A DNA stretch of 64,000 nt from Sweltsa coloradensis (taxonomy: Eukaryota > Arthropoda > Insecta > Plecoptera > Chloroperlidae): the NCBI GenBank assembly GCA_024449915.1, contig JAMZAV010000317.1:255501-319500 (forward strand). The letters are read 5' to 3'. Position numbers and translations under genes: made by a program. The notes beneath the pieces are model-generated. The model searched no databases and had not been told where the DNA came from. It saw nothing but the letters and a program-made list of their open reading frames with translations. Numbering within the stretch: the first letter of the stretch is position 1; each line of letters opens with the position of its first letter. Positions 12,565 through 24,257 of the stretch are shown in pieces.

Positions 12565-13332
12565 TTGGATGAGCGAAGCGAAGACTTCAATTTCACTGAC
12601 CCCCAAAAAATTTAGCTCGGGTGTTTTTTTTTTTTTTTTTTTTTGTTTGTTTGTTTTTCTGTCTGTTTGTTAACTCTCTACCAGGCAAACGGCATATCCG
12701 ATCTTGATGAAAATTTGACAGGACCTTCGAAATCTCTAAACTTAGAGGTGTATTGTTTTTGGGTACAATCGAAGAAATATTTCTCATGAATATCGTACTT
12801 TTACGATTTTTTTCGATTTTTAGTGCGATATTTTCGTGACATTTGGGCCAATTCTGACCAAACGGGTAAGGCTACAACGTTCATATTATACATGGACATT
12901 AAGGTTATGGTGATGTAGTATCTTTTGAAAGAAAAAGTTGAAAAAGTTAGCCAGAATCTATAGAAATAAAGCTTTTAATATAATTTTTTTGATTTTTTGT
13001 GCGATATTTTCGTGCCATTTGGGCCAATTCTGACCAAACGGGTGGGGCTACAACGTTCATATTATACATGGACATTAAGGTTATGGTGATGTAGTACCTT
13101 TTGAAAGAAAAAGTTGAAAAAATTAGCCAGAATTCATAGAAATAAAGCTTTTAATAAAAGTTGTTTACGGTAAATAATAACAATTGACAAGTAACAATAG
13201 AAACTTGACAACAATCACCTACAATACGTAGGCAGCAAAACACAGCACTTGCTAAAGTAAAGATATCCCACGCAAACTAAAAATTTTCAAAAGCTCATCC
13301 ATCAACGCGGCGGGACTTTAGCGTTTTCCTAG
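12565..13332 (+). mobile_element. Family A element A4, nested in A3
   Basis: A 768-bp plus-strand copy running from TTGGATGAGCGAAGCGAAG to ..GCGTTTTCCTAG. It is longer than the standard ~589 bp because a segment containing GTGCGATATTTTCGTG (12823 and 12999) is tandemly duplicated with a period of 176 bp. It interrupts A3 at a TT dinucleotide (AATTGT^TATTA), the target preference reported for Helitron2/Helentron elements. Confidence 0.85.
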
Positions 13333-13765
13333 TTATTAAATACCTCAAAAACCTTATATTAAAACCTTTATTTCTATAGATTCTGGCTAACATTTCCAAC
13401 TTTTTCTTTCGTAAAGGTACAACATCACCATAACCTTATATCCATCTAAAATATGAACCTTATAGCCCCACCCCTTTGGTCAGAATCGGCCCAAATGTCA
13501 CGAAAATATCGCACAAAAAATAAAAATAAAATCGTAAAAGTACGATATTCATGAGAAATATTTCTTAGATTGTACCCAAAAACAATACACCTCTAAGTTC
13601 AGAGATTTCGAAGGTCCCCTTCAATTTTCATCAAGATCGCACATGCCGTTTGCCCGGTAGAGAACAAACAAACAGAGAAAAAAATACACAAAAAAACAAA
13701 ACAAAACACACTAGCTAATTTTTTTGGTGGTCAGTGAAATTGAAGTCTTCGCTTCGCTCATCCAA
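13333..13765 (-). mobile_element. Family A element A3, 5' part (split by A4)
   Basis: The continuation of A3 on the minus strand. It includes the block that translates antisense as MRNISSIVPK-like text and ends at the 5' terminus, which reads CTTCGCTTCGCTCATCCAA on the plus strand. Confidence 0.85.
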
Positions 13766-13933
13766 CTACATGAAGATATTCGTTTGGTATAATACTCAAG
13801 GAAGATACTGACACATTTTAAGTTTATTAATTTAGAGCAATCCCAGGTATTCCTCTCCCTGTCTGATAGGGCTGGCGCTCCGTTGTTTTCCTTGCGGCTC
13901 GAACACGCCCGACTTGGAGGGTGCGTCTGTCAC

Positions 13934-13935
<2 letters not shown>

Positions 13936-13968
<33 letters not shown>
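13936..13968. repeat. Poly-C/poly-G tract
   Basis: 33 consecutive C residues. Similar runs occur at 17731-17743, 22894-22917 (24 C), 45943-45959 (17 G) and 60355-60369 (15 G). Confidence 0.95.
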
Positions 13969-13969
<1 letters not shown>

Positions 13970-14979
13970 CCGCTAAAGACGGGAGGTCACGTGTGACGTT
14001 TATGGCACCGAGTTGCAAATTCAAAATGTGCCTTCGGTCTTGAGGGATTTTTTCGCTTCGAAGGGGTTTTTGTGATCTTGCTTTTTGCTAATGGGGTTTT
14101 CTTCCGTGAATGATAGTTATATTTTATTATTAATAATATATTTTATTGTTATTAGTAGTGGTGCTGCGATGTACAGGCAGTGAGCTTGCAGACTAAATGC
14201 TTAAGTTCTTGACCGCTTGCCTTGTCCAAATCCCCTGGCAGTCAGGCGGAATAAGTGGATGCTTCTTTGTCCCCCTTTTAGGAAGATTCTAAAGAAATCG
14301 CGGGTTACAAGTGCTTCACAATGCCATTAATTTTGATAAATAAAGAGTTTTTCAAAAGAAACACGGTTTACAAGTGGTTTAACATTCTATAAAAAGAGCT
14401 TATTGGCCCGGAACAATATTAAAACGTAACTTAAAACTTATGACCGAGGCCACTACTTACTTAAAAACGAATTTTCGGGTGAAACTTCCTCACCCATCAT
14501 CAGGTTGATGCCAACAACATTGTTGTTGTTCAACATTATATTCCTTTTGACGAATAATCCTTCCTTTGTAAAATAGTTTGGGCCAAACCATCAGGTCAAG
14601 AACTTTACACCTTTGAAGTATGCGACTATGAGGCGGTCGCGAAGCCTTGTAGGTGAGCCTAGAAGCCTCACCAAGTATAATAGCTGATGTGCCGTGTGGT
14701 ACTTCCTAGTCTGATGACATACTTTAGTGTTATACATTTACAAATTATTTAAAACTGAAATAATTTGTTGGCACGTACATCGTCTCTTCAATAAAAAATA
14801 TAGATTCAACATTATTTCTCAATACCACATCGTTTAACATGTAAAAATCATTTATCTCTGCAACATGCACAGAGTTGTCATATAGAAAAAAACACAATTT
14901 TCAAATTCGAAAGCGCTGCGTCATCAAAGCGCTAATCCAATATAAGCCTCAAAGCTTTTAGCGTTTGTCTATAAATTCA

Positions 14980-15240
14980 TGAATCGCACTCGGAAATAAT
15001 CGCACGTTACAAATTGTCAGTGGCTAATCCTGTGAATAATATTCATCATGGCGTCAAAGGTCGGTACAAAGCACTCGGCTGGCTAATTGCGCGGCATTAC
15101 GTCGCACCGTTGACGCTAAGCTACACGTGTACCGTACGGGACAATAATGACGCAATCAACCAGACTGAACACGCTAATTAGCTCGACTTTACTTCCTTTG
15201 ATCACAATCATCATTTAAATATCAACCCACTTTATTACGG
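14980..15240. promoter_or_regulatory. Candidate cis-regulatory island
   Basis: A higher-complexity, CpG-containing island in AT-rich surroundings. It holds a palindromic homeodomain-type site GCTAATTAGC (15173-15182), a K50-type TAATCC word, a CAAAGGTC nuclear-receptor-like half site, and TTTGATC near 15200. It also has a 69-codon open frame without a start codon, which I judge to be chance. Motif matches of this length arise by chance, so the call is tentative. Confidence 0.25.
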
Positions 15241-16714
15241 CATACCCGTTTTTCACATTATAAATTGTGGCTACTATCCAGTTTGATTTCAAAGAATTTA
15301 ACAACTTTTTTCTTAAAAATATACCTACTTTAACCTCCAAGAAAATATGTAAACATGTCAAGTCTCCGAAATTGTGAAACTTTTCTACTTTATGCCATTA
15401 TACATTTATAGTATTGAACTTAAAATCACGTGGAAATAATTTTAAAATCTCATTCGAAATGGCGTGTGGAAAAAGTCAAAATATTTGGATGATAACCCCC
15501 TTTTTAATCTCCAATTACCTCTCAAGATGATATCTGATGGGTTCACATGCACCGACTGCCTTGTTTTTCGCCATTTACGATGAGCCGAGAAGGAATGCTC
15601 TGGGCCTCTTCTACTACTATATTTTTATATGTATAGTTTCAGAAAAAAGCATTGCCATCTATATTTTAGACTGTTTGTTTAGGTGATTGGTTATTGAATG
15701 AACCATTCAATGACACACTGATTTAGATCTGAATTGCATTCACCTTGTTAGGTTGCAATGGCAATTACAAGAGAAGAGCATTATCGGTGCTAGAGTTGTT
15801 GTCAATGTCAACTGACAGGAAGAATAGGATAACTTCGGGTACACAAACAGAAGGAGACCTATACTTGAAAAACTTTTGCTGAAAAATATTTCAATTTTGT
15901 TAATTATTAAATTTTATTTGGCATTATCCTTTCCACTAATCTAAACCGATACATAACGATAAATTTAAGAATAAATTAACGAATAACAATGGTTTTGTAT
16001 ATATTTGAAATCCTTAGTTCAACACATTTCACATTACAGCCTACATTCTCGAAGCAATGCTGTACAGGGACATCACACAATTTTCATTTCTTTCGACTGC
16101 ACCTCCCAGGTATTTTTAGTTATTATCTTTGATAATCAAATATATTTTTTTGTGTTGTGTTGTACAACTCACACCGGAGATACAACTCCAAATCATATGT
16201 CACTTTGATGGATGGTTCCTCTTTAAAACCTTGGATATATTTATCTCCAGAAAGCGAAACAATTTTAAAACTAAGCACGGATTACTGAAACCTTTTGAAC
16301 ATCATTGGGGGGTTTACTCGTAGCATTTTTCATTGGTTACTAACTTTTGCTTTGAAACATTCAACTAGTGATGAATTCTATTTATCTGTGGCTGGTGGCT
16401 CCATTCAGAGGAATCTTCTCTGGAGCGGATAATATTTATATCGGCCTCTCGTTGACTTCGAGAGAAACGCGGGATCTTTTGTTTTCACCGTGGTCGGATA
16501 AAAGCGAGAGTTCCAGAGCCCGCTTAAGAGAAGTTTACAGGACTCGGGCTTAGAAACGAAAGAAGTTTATGTCATTTCCTAGGCTCGGAAGTGATTGTAT
16601 CGGCTCGAAACTGATTATTTAAAGAGCTTTGAAGTTAGCTGCATGAACGATGAACTCTCAAATAACAACAAACACAAGAAACCTTATAGAAATATATTTT
16701 CAACTATCAAGTTT

Positions 16715-17279
16715 TTGGATGAGCGTAGCGAGCGAAGCGAAGATTCCATTTCACTACACTGGGGAAAAAAATCCGGATTGTTTTTTTTTGTATTTTTGTC
16801 TGTTTGTTAACACGATTCCGGCTAAACCGATACTCCAATTACGATGAAATTTTCTAGAGGCCTTCGAAATCTTTAAACTTAGAACTGCCACTTTTTTTAG
16901 TGCAATCGAAAAATTATTTCTCGTGAAAATCGCAATTTTAAGATTTTTTCGATTTTTATCAACATTCGACTTATAACACCAACATGTTTTATCCGATTGT
17001 AATTATTTTTTCACAGAATCTTAATTTTATTATTTAATACATTGGTGTGAAATTTGAGCGCAATCAAAATATAGTTTCTCATAAAAATCGCAATTTTATG
17101 CATTTAAAAAATTAAAAATGACTTAAAACACCTACATGCTTTAACCGATTGAAATGATTTTTTTACAGAATCTTATTTTTATAAATTTATATATTGGTGT
17201 TAAATTTGAGCGCAATCGAAAAATAATTTCTCGTGAAAATCGGAATTTTACGCTTTTTTCGTTTAACGAAGCTTCCTAA
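16715..17279 (+). mobile_element. Family B Helitron2-like element, copy B1 (damaged 3' end)
   Basis: The 5' end is TTGGATGAGCGTAGCGAGCG, followed by a GAAGATTCCATTTCACTACAC block, a T-rich tract, and a segment shared with family A (GGCCTTCGAAATCT..AAACTTAGAACTGCCAC). Two diverged internal units of about 125 bp, each containing ATCCGATTGTAAT.. and TTTGAGCGCAATC, follow. The 3' end is reduced to AACGAAGCTTCCTAA: the subterminal inverted word and hairpin are missing, so the copy is probably immobile. Confidence 0.8.
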
Positions 17280-18513
17280 TATATCAATTAGAGACTAGAT
17301 TCATCTTCATATTTTTGTGAATTATTGATTGAAACAACAAGAAGAATAATTACATTTTAATTATTTGCGTAGTACATTTCGCAGCGTCGATTCACAAATC
17401 AAAATACTTGGGAAGTTTAAGCCTAACAGTAACACTGGGATGAAGGCCGTTATACCTCAAAGACAAAAATTATGTCTTTGAGGTATAGCGGCCGGGGTAT
17501 TAAAATATAAGGATAATATTAGAAATCAGATCGGAATATTATCTTTCTCCCCGTGTAACTTTTGGAATTTATCACATTTTCTAAATTATTCTAGTCTTTT
17601 TATTCACATATCACAAATCAAATGATATACATTCACGCAGCTGTCTGTCGTGACAGATTTTCCCACGGTTTTCTCCAGTCAAAAGGCGATGGCGGAGATA
17701 GCCATGTAAATTACGTCTTGGATATTCTCACCCCCCCCCCCCCTACTCCCAGACCTATACCTAGATAGTATACTGATAACGTATTGAATTATCCCGACGA
17801 GCCATGCTTCCAGGAAAACTTGAACTCTGGTTGGAGTCGATGTTGCAGCCTCCATGCGCCCTGTACACACAGAGATAACGATTGCAATATAGAACAGGGT
17901 CCTAAATATAAAATTGATTGCTTATTCACTTCCGTTATTTTTTACTTACTTGCTCTTTGACTTCTAGACTATCTTGCTTTTTGACTCCAAAGATGTTGGC
18001 ATTCACTTCTATGTTCGCTAAATCGAATTACCTGACATCTGGCGATAAAGGCGGGCGCTCACGTGCGTTCTTTGACATCAATGAGTTTGTGGTTATAAGT
18101 ACATTTCATTCAAGAATAAGAATATTTAAATAATCGAAATAAGCCTGAGTTTCGAAGCTACTGACTTTCATTTAACTACGATGCCTTATTTTCATGCTTC
18201 CATTTCGACTCATAAAATTTCGTTAACCGCCATTGTTAAAAATGCCAAGAGATAAAGAAGTGAGAACAAGCTACTACTTTCGTCCACTAATTTATTCTTT
18301 TTCTTCTTTGAGTAGCAAACTAAATGTGGTGATATTTGACATTGATTTGTGACGTCACATGGGTGTATAAGTCCATAAAACAAGTTAATAAACAAAGAAG
18401 CAATTCATGTTTTATATTTCGGACAGACCCTTTACGACCTCGTTTCATTATAATAGTTAAAGCCTACATTAGTTTCAGTGTGTGAACGCTTGAAAGCTGA
18501 GTTAAATATGCGT
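17280..18513. other. Gene-free stretch
   Basis: AT-rich DNA with one strong palindrome (17445-17493), a 13-bp C run (17731-17743) and no supportable gene. The minus-strand ORF 17679-17870 spans the C run and has no recognisable domain. Confidence 0.5.
17445..17493. repeat. Long perfect-like hairpin (21-bp arms)
   Basis: The arm at 17445-17465 (GGCCGTTATACCTCAAAGACA) pairs with 17473-17493 with one mismatch across a 7-nt AAAATTA loop. This stands out against the background. It could be a minimal MITE, a recent inverted duplication or a structured RNA. I cannot decide between these. Confidence 0.75.
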
Positions 18514-18694
18514 AACCCTGGAAGATGTTAACCCTGGAAGATGTTAACCCTGGAAGATGTTAACCCTGGAAGATGTTAACCCTGGAAGATGTTAACCCTG
18601 GAAGATGTTAACCCTGGAAGATGTTAACCCTGGAAGATGTTAACCCTGGAAGATGTTAACACTGGAAGATGTTTACCCTGGAAGATGTTACCCT
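18514..18694 (+). repeat. 16-bp minisatellite
   Basis: About 11 head-to-tail copies of a 16-bp unit, AACCCTGGAAGATGTT. The last copies differ by single substitutions and a 1-bp loss (AACACTGG.., TTACCCTGG..). It is not a CRISPR array because there are no spacers. The near-identity of the units suggests recent expansion. Confidence 0.95.
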
Positions 18695-19584
18695 AGATTT
18701 TAAATAAACCTGCATTATCTTTGAACCTAAACTTTTTCTACGACGTCGTTAGAGTGTGCATTACACGCATGATTGTGATCATATTTTCAATTCTATTCTG
18801 CCAGTCCTGTAAACGCTTGGATGACTTAGTTGGCTTTATTTGGTCTTTTGCGCCATCATCGGAAAGTAGATGAACTACTCAGGCACGATGGTAGTTCCAG
18901 TGTCGTGTGAACGGTGGTAGTTAGGCCTATATCAGGCGTAGTTACTAATATCATTGAAACGGAGTCTCCAATCCTTCACAACTACAGGATTTTACAATTG
19001 TTATCTTCAACCTCATTACAATATTCATTAGTTCGAACATCACACATTTGCATGAATGTACACATTATTAACAACACAATCCTCATCATTGTGTACATTC
19101 TGAATATGAATAGGTACCTATTTTAACGATTCTGTCGCATGATTATTTCCATTTGTAACAAACACATGTTTTGTACGGTCGAACAATAGCTTCGCGCTCA
19201 CATCCCGTATCGCAAGGGATGTGGGGTAGTTTCCGCTCGATCCAGGTTAAAAGTTGCCTCTATTTCCAGAGTCAGTTCAGTGCATCGTGTAATATATGCA
19301 CCACGCTAAACTTGTGCTCAACAGAGCGCATGGAAGCTTAATGCGAAACGTAAAATCAATCCATTGATTTACACATTGCTACAACCTTTTTCCAATAGCG
19401 TTTACCGACGAACACCGCCAAATACTTCCATTGTAGTCCCCTAGCACGTACCTGTCGTGTGTCTGTGGCTCTTTATCACAACAACTTGTTTGTAACAAGT
19501 GCACCCCCGATATCTGTGTACTATAAGGAGTCAGCGCTCTGGAATGAACTACTTTTTAAAGTAAAAACTTCCACTAGGTTGTTT
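18695..19584. other. Gene-free stretch
   Basis: Unique-looking DNA. ORFs at 18914-19126 and 19459-19641 carry no recognisable content, and the second runs into B2. Confidence 0.5.
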
Positions 19585-20288
19585 TTGGATGAGCGTAGCG
19601 AGCGAAGCGAAGATTCCATTCTACTACACTGGAGAAAATAACCCGATTTTTTTTTCTGTTTGTATTTTTGTGTGTTTGTTAACACGGTTCCGGCTAAACC
19701 AATACTCCAATTGCGATAAAAATTTCTGAAGGCCTTAGAAATCTTTGAACTTAGAACTTCCACGTTTTTGAGCACAATCAAAAAATAATTTTTCATGAAA
19801 ATAGCAATTTTACAATTTTTTTTCGATTTTAAAATTTTTTTTCGACTGATGTAACACCTACATGTTTTATCCGATTGTAATGATTTTTTCAAAGAACCTT
19901 AATTTTATGAATTAATATATTCGTGTGAAATTTGAGCGTAATCAAATAATTATTTCCCATGATAATTGCAATTTTACGATTTTTTCGATTTAAAAAGTTT
20001 CTTCGACTTACAACACCTTTCCGAAACCTATCCGATTGTAATGATTTTTTCACAGAACCTTAACTTTATTAATATATTCATGTGAAATTTGAGCGCAATC
20101 TAAAAATTATTTCTCATGAAAATCGCAATTTTTGTTATTACTTTTTTATTCGTTTTTTTCAAATTTCTTCGACTCAGGAATTAATTTTTCACAGGACAAC
20201 AGAAAATCTGCATATTATATGGCAGCTCAATGCACCAATTACGCTCATCCAACGACGCACCTGAAAAAGCGTTTGCGAAGCTTCCTAG
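19585..20288 (+). mobile_element. Family B Helitron2-like element, copy B2
   Basis: A 704-bp, apparently complete copy. The 5' end is TTGGATGAGCGTAGCGAGCG and the subterminal inverted word is ACGCTCATCCAACGACGC at about 20243-20259. The 3' end is AAAAGCGTTTGCGAAGCTTCCTAG at 20288. The interior holds at least two units of about 125 bp with TATCCGATTGTAATGATTTTTTC. The antisense ORF 19521-19892 covers the block shared with family A. Confidence 0.85.
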
Positions 20289-22501
20289 TTTAAAGTTTTG
20301 ATGCTGTTTTTTAAACATTCTAAATGGTACTTTTCGCAATATTTAATACTATCCAGAAATCACAAAATCATTCCTGACTCGGGTTTGCACCCAGGTCTCT
20401 CACACTATCTTCTCGTTTGAAATATCTAACCAGTATTCTTGTATTTCATAATAATATTCTAATGACGGGTACAAAAAATTATCAAAATAAAACATATTAT
20501 GTAAGAAATATGCATCGATCCGTTTGTTTGTAAAATGCAGTGGATATAATCGTTTTTCCGTCAATGTGTGAGTCAATTCCAGTCCTTACCCTTCTTAGGT
20601 TATTGGTGAATGAACAGTCATAAAACCACAATAATTATGACATTGACAACCATGCAACGTTCTATATGAATCCGACAGGCTGCTTGCGCAGTTGAGGGGC
20701 GGGGAACTACAAAATGCTGCCTGCACCGTTGTATATAACCTAATTTATTGTCAAGAAGGGTAGTTTATTTCTAAATAAAGGGTGCATTTATGATTCGGAA
20801 TAAAACTTGCAATAAACAAGTATTGTTATTATTTTTGTAAGGTGATTGAAAACAAAAGTATTGTAAGATAGATTTGAGTTGAGCATTTATTGCTATGGCC
20901 ACATAAAGTTCATAATAAATGCTCACTGTCTACTGCTCCCCTCAAAGTAGTAACGACAACAGAATGAATAAGTATCTAGATCTCTCTATCAGTATCTCCC
21001 CTTCCTCACCTCTCCCTCTCCCCCTCTCTCTCTACATCACCCCCTCAATTGCGCAGCTCGGATTTAATCAGCGCAATCTGTTGAGCGGATTTACAAGCGA
21101 GCCAGCTTAACGCCAGTGATAATTATACTGACTTCTAACAATAGTTTGCCCTCGTGTTTCCATGTTTCCTCTGTCTTATGTTGTTGTTGTTGATGCGCAC
21201 TTTCATCATCATTTAGCCTATGAATGATGAACTAGTGGCACGTGGCCTTCTCCACAGGACTTACCTTATACGACGAGAGGAATAAAACCTTACAAGACAG
21301 ACTACTTCAAAAATATTTAATCATTGTATGTATCAAATGAGCACTAGAGCATTAACTGGTAAAGATTGCCCATCTTTTAGCAGGATAAACAATATAATTT
21401 CTTTGTAAGTAGACACACACTTTTGTCTTAAGGCTATTGTAATCACCCTAAACCTTAAAAATCCATTAAAGTTGTCTAAATGAAAATGTACCTTCAATAA
21501 TTTTTATTTCTTAAATTTTATTTTGGGGTGGGGGGAGGGCAGGAAACAACCTTACTATCGGCCATTATGCGTCTTTTTTTATATAGTGTAGCCTGCCCTC
21601 TAGTGCAAAATTAAATTTTGAGAACCGGTTTTCTGGATATAGTTTCTAAACACCTTTAGTTCCAGCTTCAGCTATAAGGACAAATAGATTTCTGAAATAA
21701 CAGTTGGTGTACGATTTTTTTGTAAAACCCTGTGGTCCACATTGTCAAGGTGACTGATGTTATTTTGTGTGATATCGTGCATCGTAAACATAACGTATAC
21801 AGATCAATAAGCAGTATCTGCTGAAAACCATCGGGATAGAAATGTATTGATAGTATCAGACAAACTACAAATTAAGTGTCATAAAATACACCAATATCAG
21901 AAAAGTGGTAGTTATATTTTTTTTAATACTGTGATGATGATATTATATGAGCAAACATTGTAGTGGTATTATCTGACCTAAAATGTAAGTAGAATTTAAT
22001 GATATCATTACAACACGCGCGGATACAATCAAAATACTCCTTTCTTACAGTTGAGGCGCGGTAAAAGGCAATTCAGGCCTGCTGGTAGCCTATATCCCAA
22101 CTCCAATTAACTTCAATAATCAAACAGCGATAAAGCGAGTTATCGAGCGAAGGTGGTTGGTTAGTTAGGAGAGCCCACCTAACTCTGCTATTTTCAACAC
22201 AACACCCAGTTTCGCTTGACATTTCCATGCCCAACAGCGATCAATCACTTTTAAATGCGAAATAACTTAGCAGCACACTTCCACTGCTGAGAATAAGGCC
22301 AGCTGGAAGGATGGCGGGTATTATCTAGTGCAGACATCTACCTACATTACCAGTCTGGTACAGGGATAGCCCCGTAGCAGAATCATATCAATCTTTAATA
22401 GAGCGGTTTTAGATTTGTGTTACGTTGAATATGGATCCATCCTATAGCGACGGAGCACATATTACCGAACACTTTGCTGTTAAAGTTGTGATGTATTCCC
22501 T
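20289..22501. other. Mostly unique non-coding DNA
   Basis: About 2.2 kb without a supportable gene. It contains one tRNA-like head (20378-20435, minus strand), a CT-rich patch (about 20978-21030) and scattered CpG. The ORF at 20919-21110 spans the CT-rich patch and is not convincing. Confidence 0.45.
20378..20437 (-). repeat. tRNA-like SINE head (tentative)
   Basis: On the minus strand TACTGGTTAGATATT (A-box-like) is followed about 40 nt later by GGGTGCAAACCCGAG (B-box-like). The spacing fits a pol III type 2 promoter. The cloverleaf is not convincing and the body and tail are not delimited. Confidence 0.3.
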
Positions 22502-22509
22502 CACAGGCG

Positions 22510-23025
22510 CAGTGGCGGAACTAGGCGTCCGCAGGGCCCAGGCCGTTTAGGGGGCCCCGTTAAAATTTTTTAGTATATTAATCAGTTTTTTATTGTTTGG
22601 AAAATATTGTATTTATTATCGTTGCTAAAATGACCGTTTTGTGAATCTAGCGGTTTGAAGATGAAATCTAGCAGGTATTAAGGGAACTTTTAGTGTCCAT
22701 AACTACAACAACAACTCACAAAAACTACATTATTTTGGTATTGCATTCAGCCTACAACTTTTTTCTAAAACGCACCAAATGCACTCTAAAAACCTGATTT
22801 TCGAAATTTTCACCTGTGGCGCTATTGTTGGGGGCTTTGCCCCCAATCCCCTCGTACTTGGTCCCTTTATAATACCCCCGAGATATTATATAGCCCCCCC
22901 CCCCCCCCCCCCCCCCCGGGATGAAAAGCCTGAATTCAACACTGAGCCAATGTATGTGTGTATCTGTTAGGGGGGCCACCATAGAAATTTTGCAGGCGGG
23001 CCCATGAAACGAAGTTCCGCCACTG
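22510..23025. mobile_element. Non-autonomous hAT element (516 bp)
   Basis: The terminal inverted repeats are CAGTGGCGGAACT (22510-22522) and AGTTCCGCCACTG (23013-23025), a perfect 13 bp. They are flanked by identical 8-bp duplications CACAGGCG (22502-22509 and 23026-23033). CAGTGGCG ends and 8-bp duplications are typical of hAT. Next to both ends are G/C-rich words (AGGGGGCCCC, GGGGGGCC), and a 24-bp C run sits inside. There is no transposase coding. The exact duplications suggest a fairly recent insertion. Confidence 0.92.
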
Positions 23026-23033
23026 CACAGGCG

Positions 23034-23496
23034 CCCAGTGATAGGCCTAGGCCAACGCCACTTCTCGCTATTACACCTTTAACTTTTAATCGACATAATA
23101 ATCTGGCCTATGGCCTTAGAACATTGATGCATTTTCCGACTTTTTAAGAAAAGCTGGAAAATATATTATCTCTTTTTTGTTGATTAAAGTACCTTGTATC
23201 TACTAAATATTATACCTTGAAATGGAAGAGTAAAAAATAAAACATTTATGAATAAATTATAAGTTTCATTCTTTTCGTTTGATGTTATATTTAAACAACT
23301 TTTCCTTAAGATCTTACAGAATAAAATCAAAATATCTTCAAGAAAGTAATTTAAAAACTGGAGACGAAGAAGTGAAACCACTGTAGTTATACTTATGAAA
23401 ACAAATATACACGATTGATCAAAGTTAAATAAATATTACAGCGAATTAAAGTAACCAACCGTAGTAAGTCAACATCAATGCAACATGAAAATATAA
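23034..23496. other. Gene-free AT-rich spacer
   Basis: AT-rich unique DNA between the hAT element and B3. The minus-strand ORF 23184-23381 has no recognisable content. Confidence 0.5.
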
Positions 23497-24257
23497 CTAG
23501 GAAAACGCTTTAGTCCCGCCGCGTTGTTGGATGAGCGTAATTGGTGCATTGAGCTGCCATGTGTTATGCGGATTTTCTGTTGTTCTGTGAAAAAATCATT
23601 ACTAAGTTGAAGATTTTTTTTAAATTAAATTAAATTAAATTAAAAATTAACTTAAATTTTAAATTTTTTTAATTAATCAAAATTTAAAAAAAGGAAAAAA
23701 TCGTTATATTGAAATTTTCTTAAGAAATAATTATTCGATTGCACACAAATTTTACACGAATATATTAAATCAAAAAATTAAGGTCTGTGAAAAAATCATT
23801 ACAATAGGATAAAGCATGTAGGTGTTACAAGTCAAAGAATTGTTTTAAAAAAAGAAAAAAAACGTAAAATTTCGATTTTCATGAGAAATAGTTTTTTGAT
23901 TGCGCTCAAATTTCACACGAATACCTTAATTCATAAAATTAAGGTTCTGTGAAAAAATCATTAAAATCGGATAAAGCATGTAGGTGTTATAAACTGAAGA
24001 AATTTTTTGAAAATCGTAAAAATTCGTAAAATTGCGATTTTAATGAGAAATAATTTTTTGATTGCGCTCAAAAACGTGGCAGCTCTTGGTTCAGAGATTT
24101 CGGAGGCCTCCATAAAATTTCATCGCAATTGGAGTATCGGTTTAGCCGGAATCGTGCTAACAGACACACAATAATACAGAAAAAAAAAACATTCCGGATT
24201 TTTTTCTCCAGTGTAGTGAAATGGTATCTTCGCTTCGCGCTCGCTACGCTCATCCAA
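23497..24257 (-). mobile_element. Family B body with a family-A-type 3' end, copy B3
   Basis: On the minus strand it begins TTGGATGAGCGTAGCGAGCG at 24257 and has the family B body, including about three internal units with TTTGAGCGCAATC and ATCCGATTTTAATG. Its 3' end, however, is the family A module: AACGC, GGCGGGACTAAA, GCGTT, TTCCTAG (CTAG at 23497-23500). The subterminal inverted word is ACGCTCATCCAACAACGC. This is a chimera of a B body and an A terminus. Confidence 0.85.

Larger units (their letters stand above)
13766..16714. other. Mostly unique non-coding DNA
   Basis: About 2.9 kb without a supportable gene. It holds a 33-bp C run (13936-13968), a candidate regulatory island at about 14980-15240, and a mildly CpG-containing patch at 16380-16560. 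Around 14170-14240 is a faint tRNA-like B-box (GTCCAAATCCCC). ORFs at 13827-14024, 16005-16208, 16129-16323 and 16368-16553 have no recognisable content. Confidence 0.45.

Noticed and set aside
18514..18694. Possible CRISPR array
   Set aside because: The repeats are contiguous with no spacers and the genome is eukaryotic.
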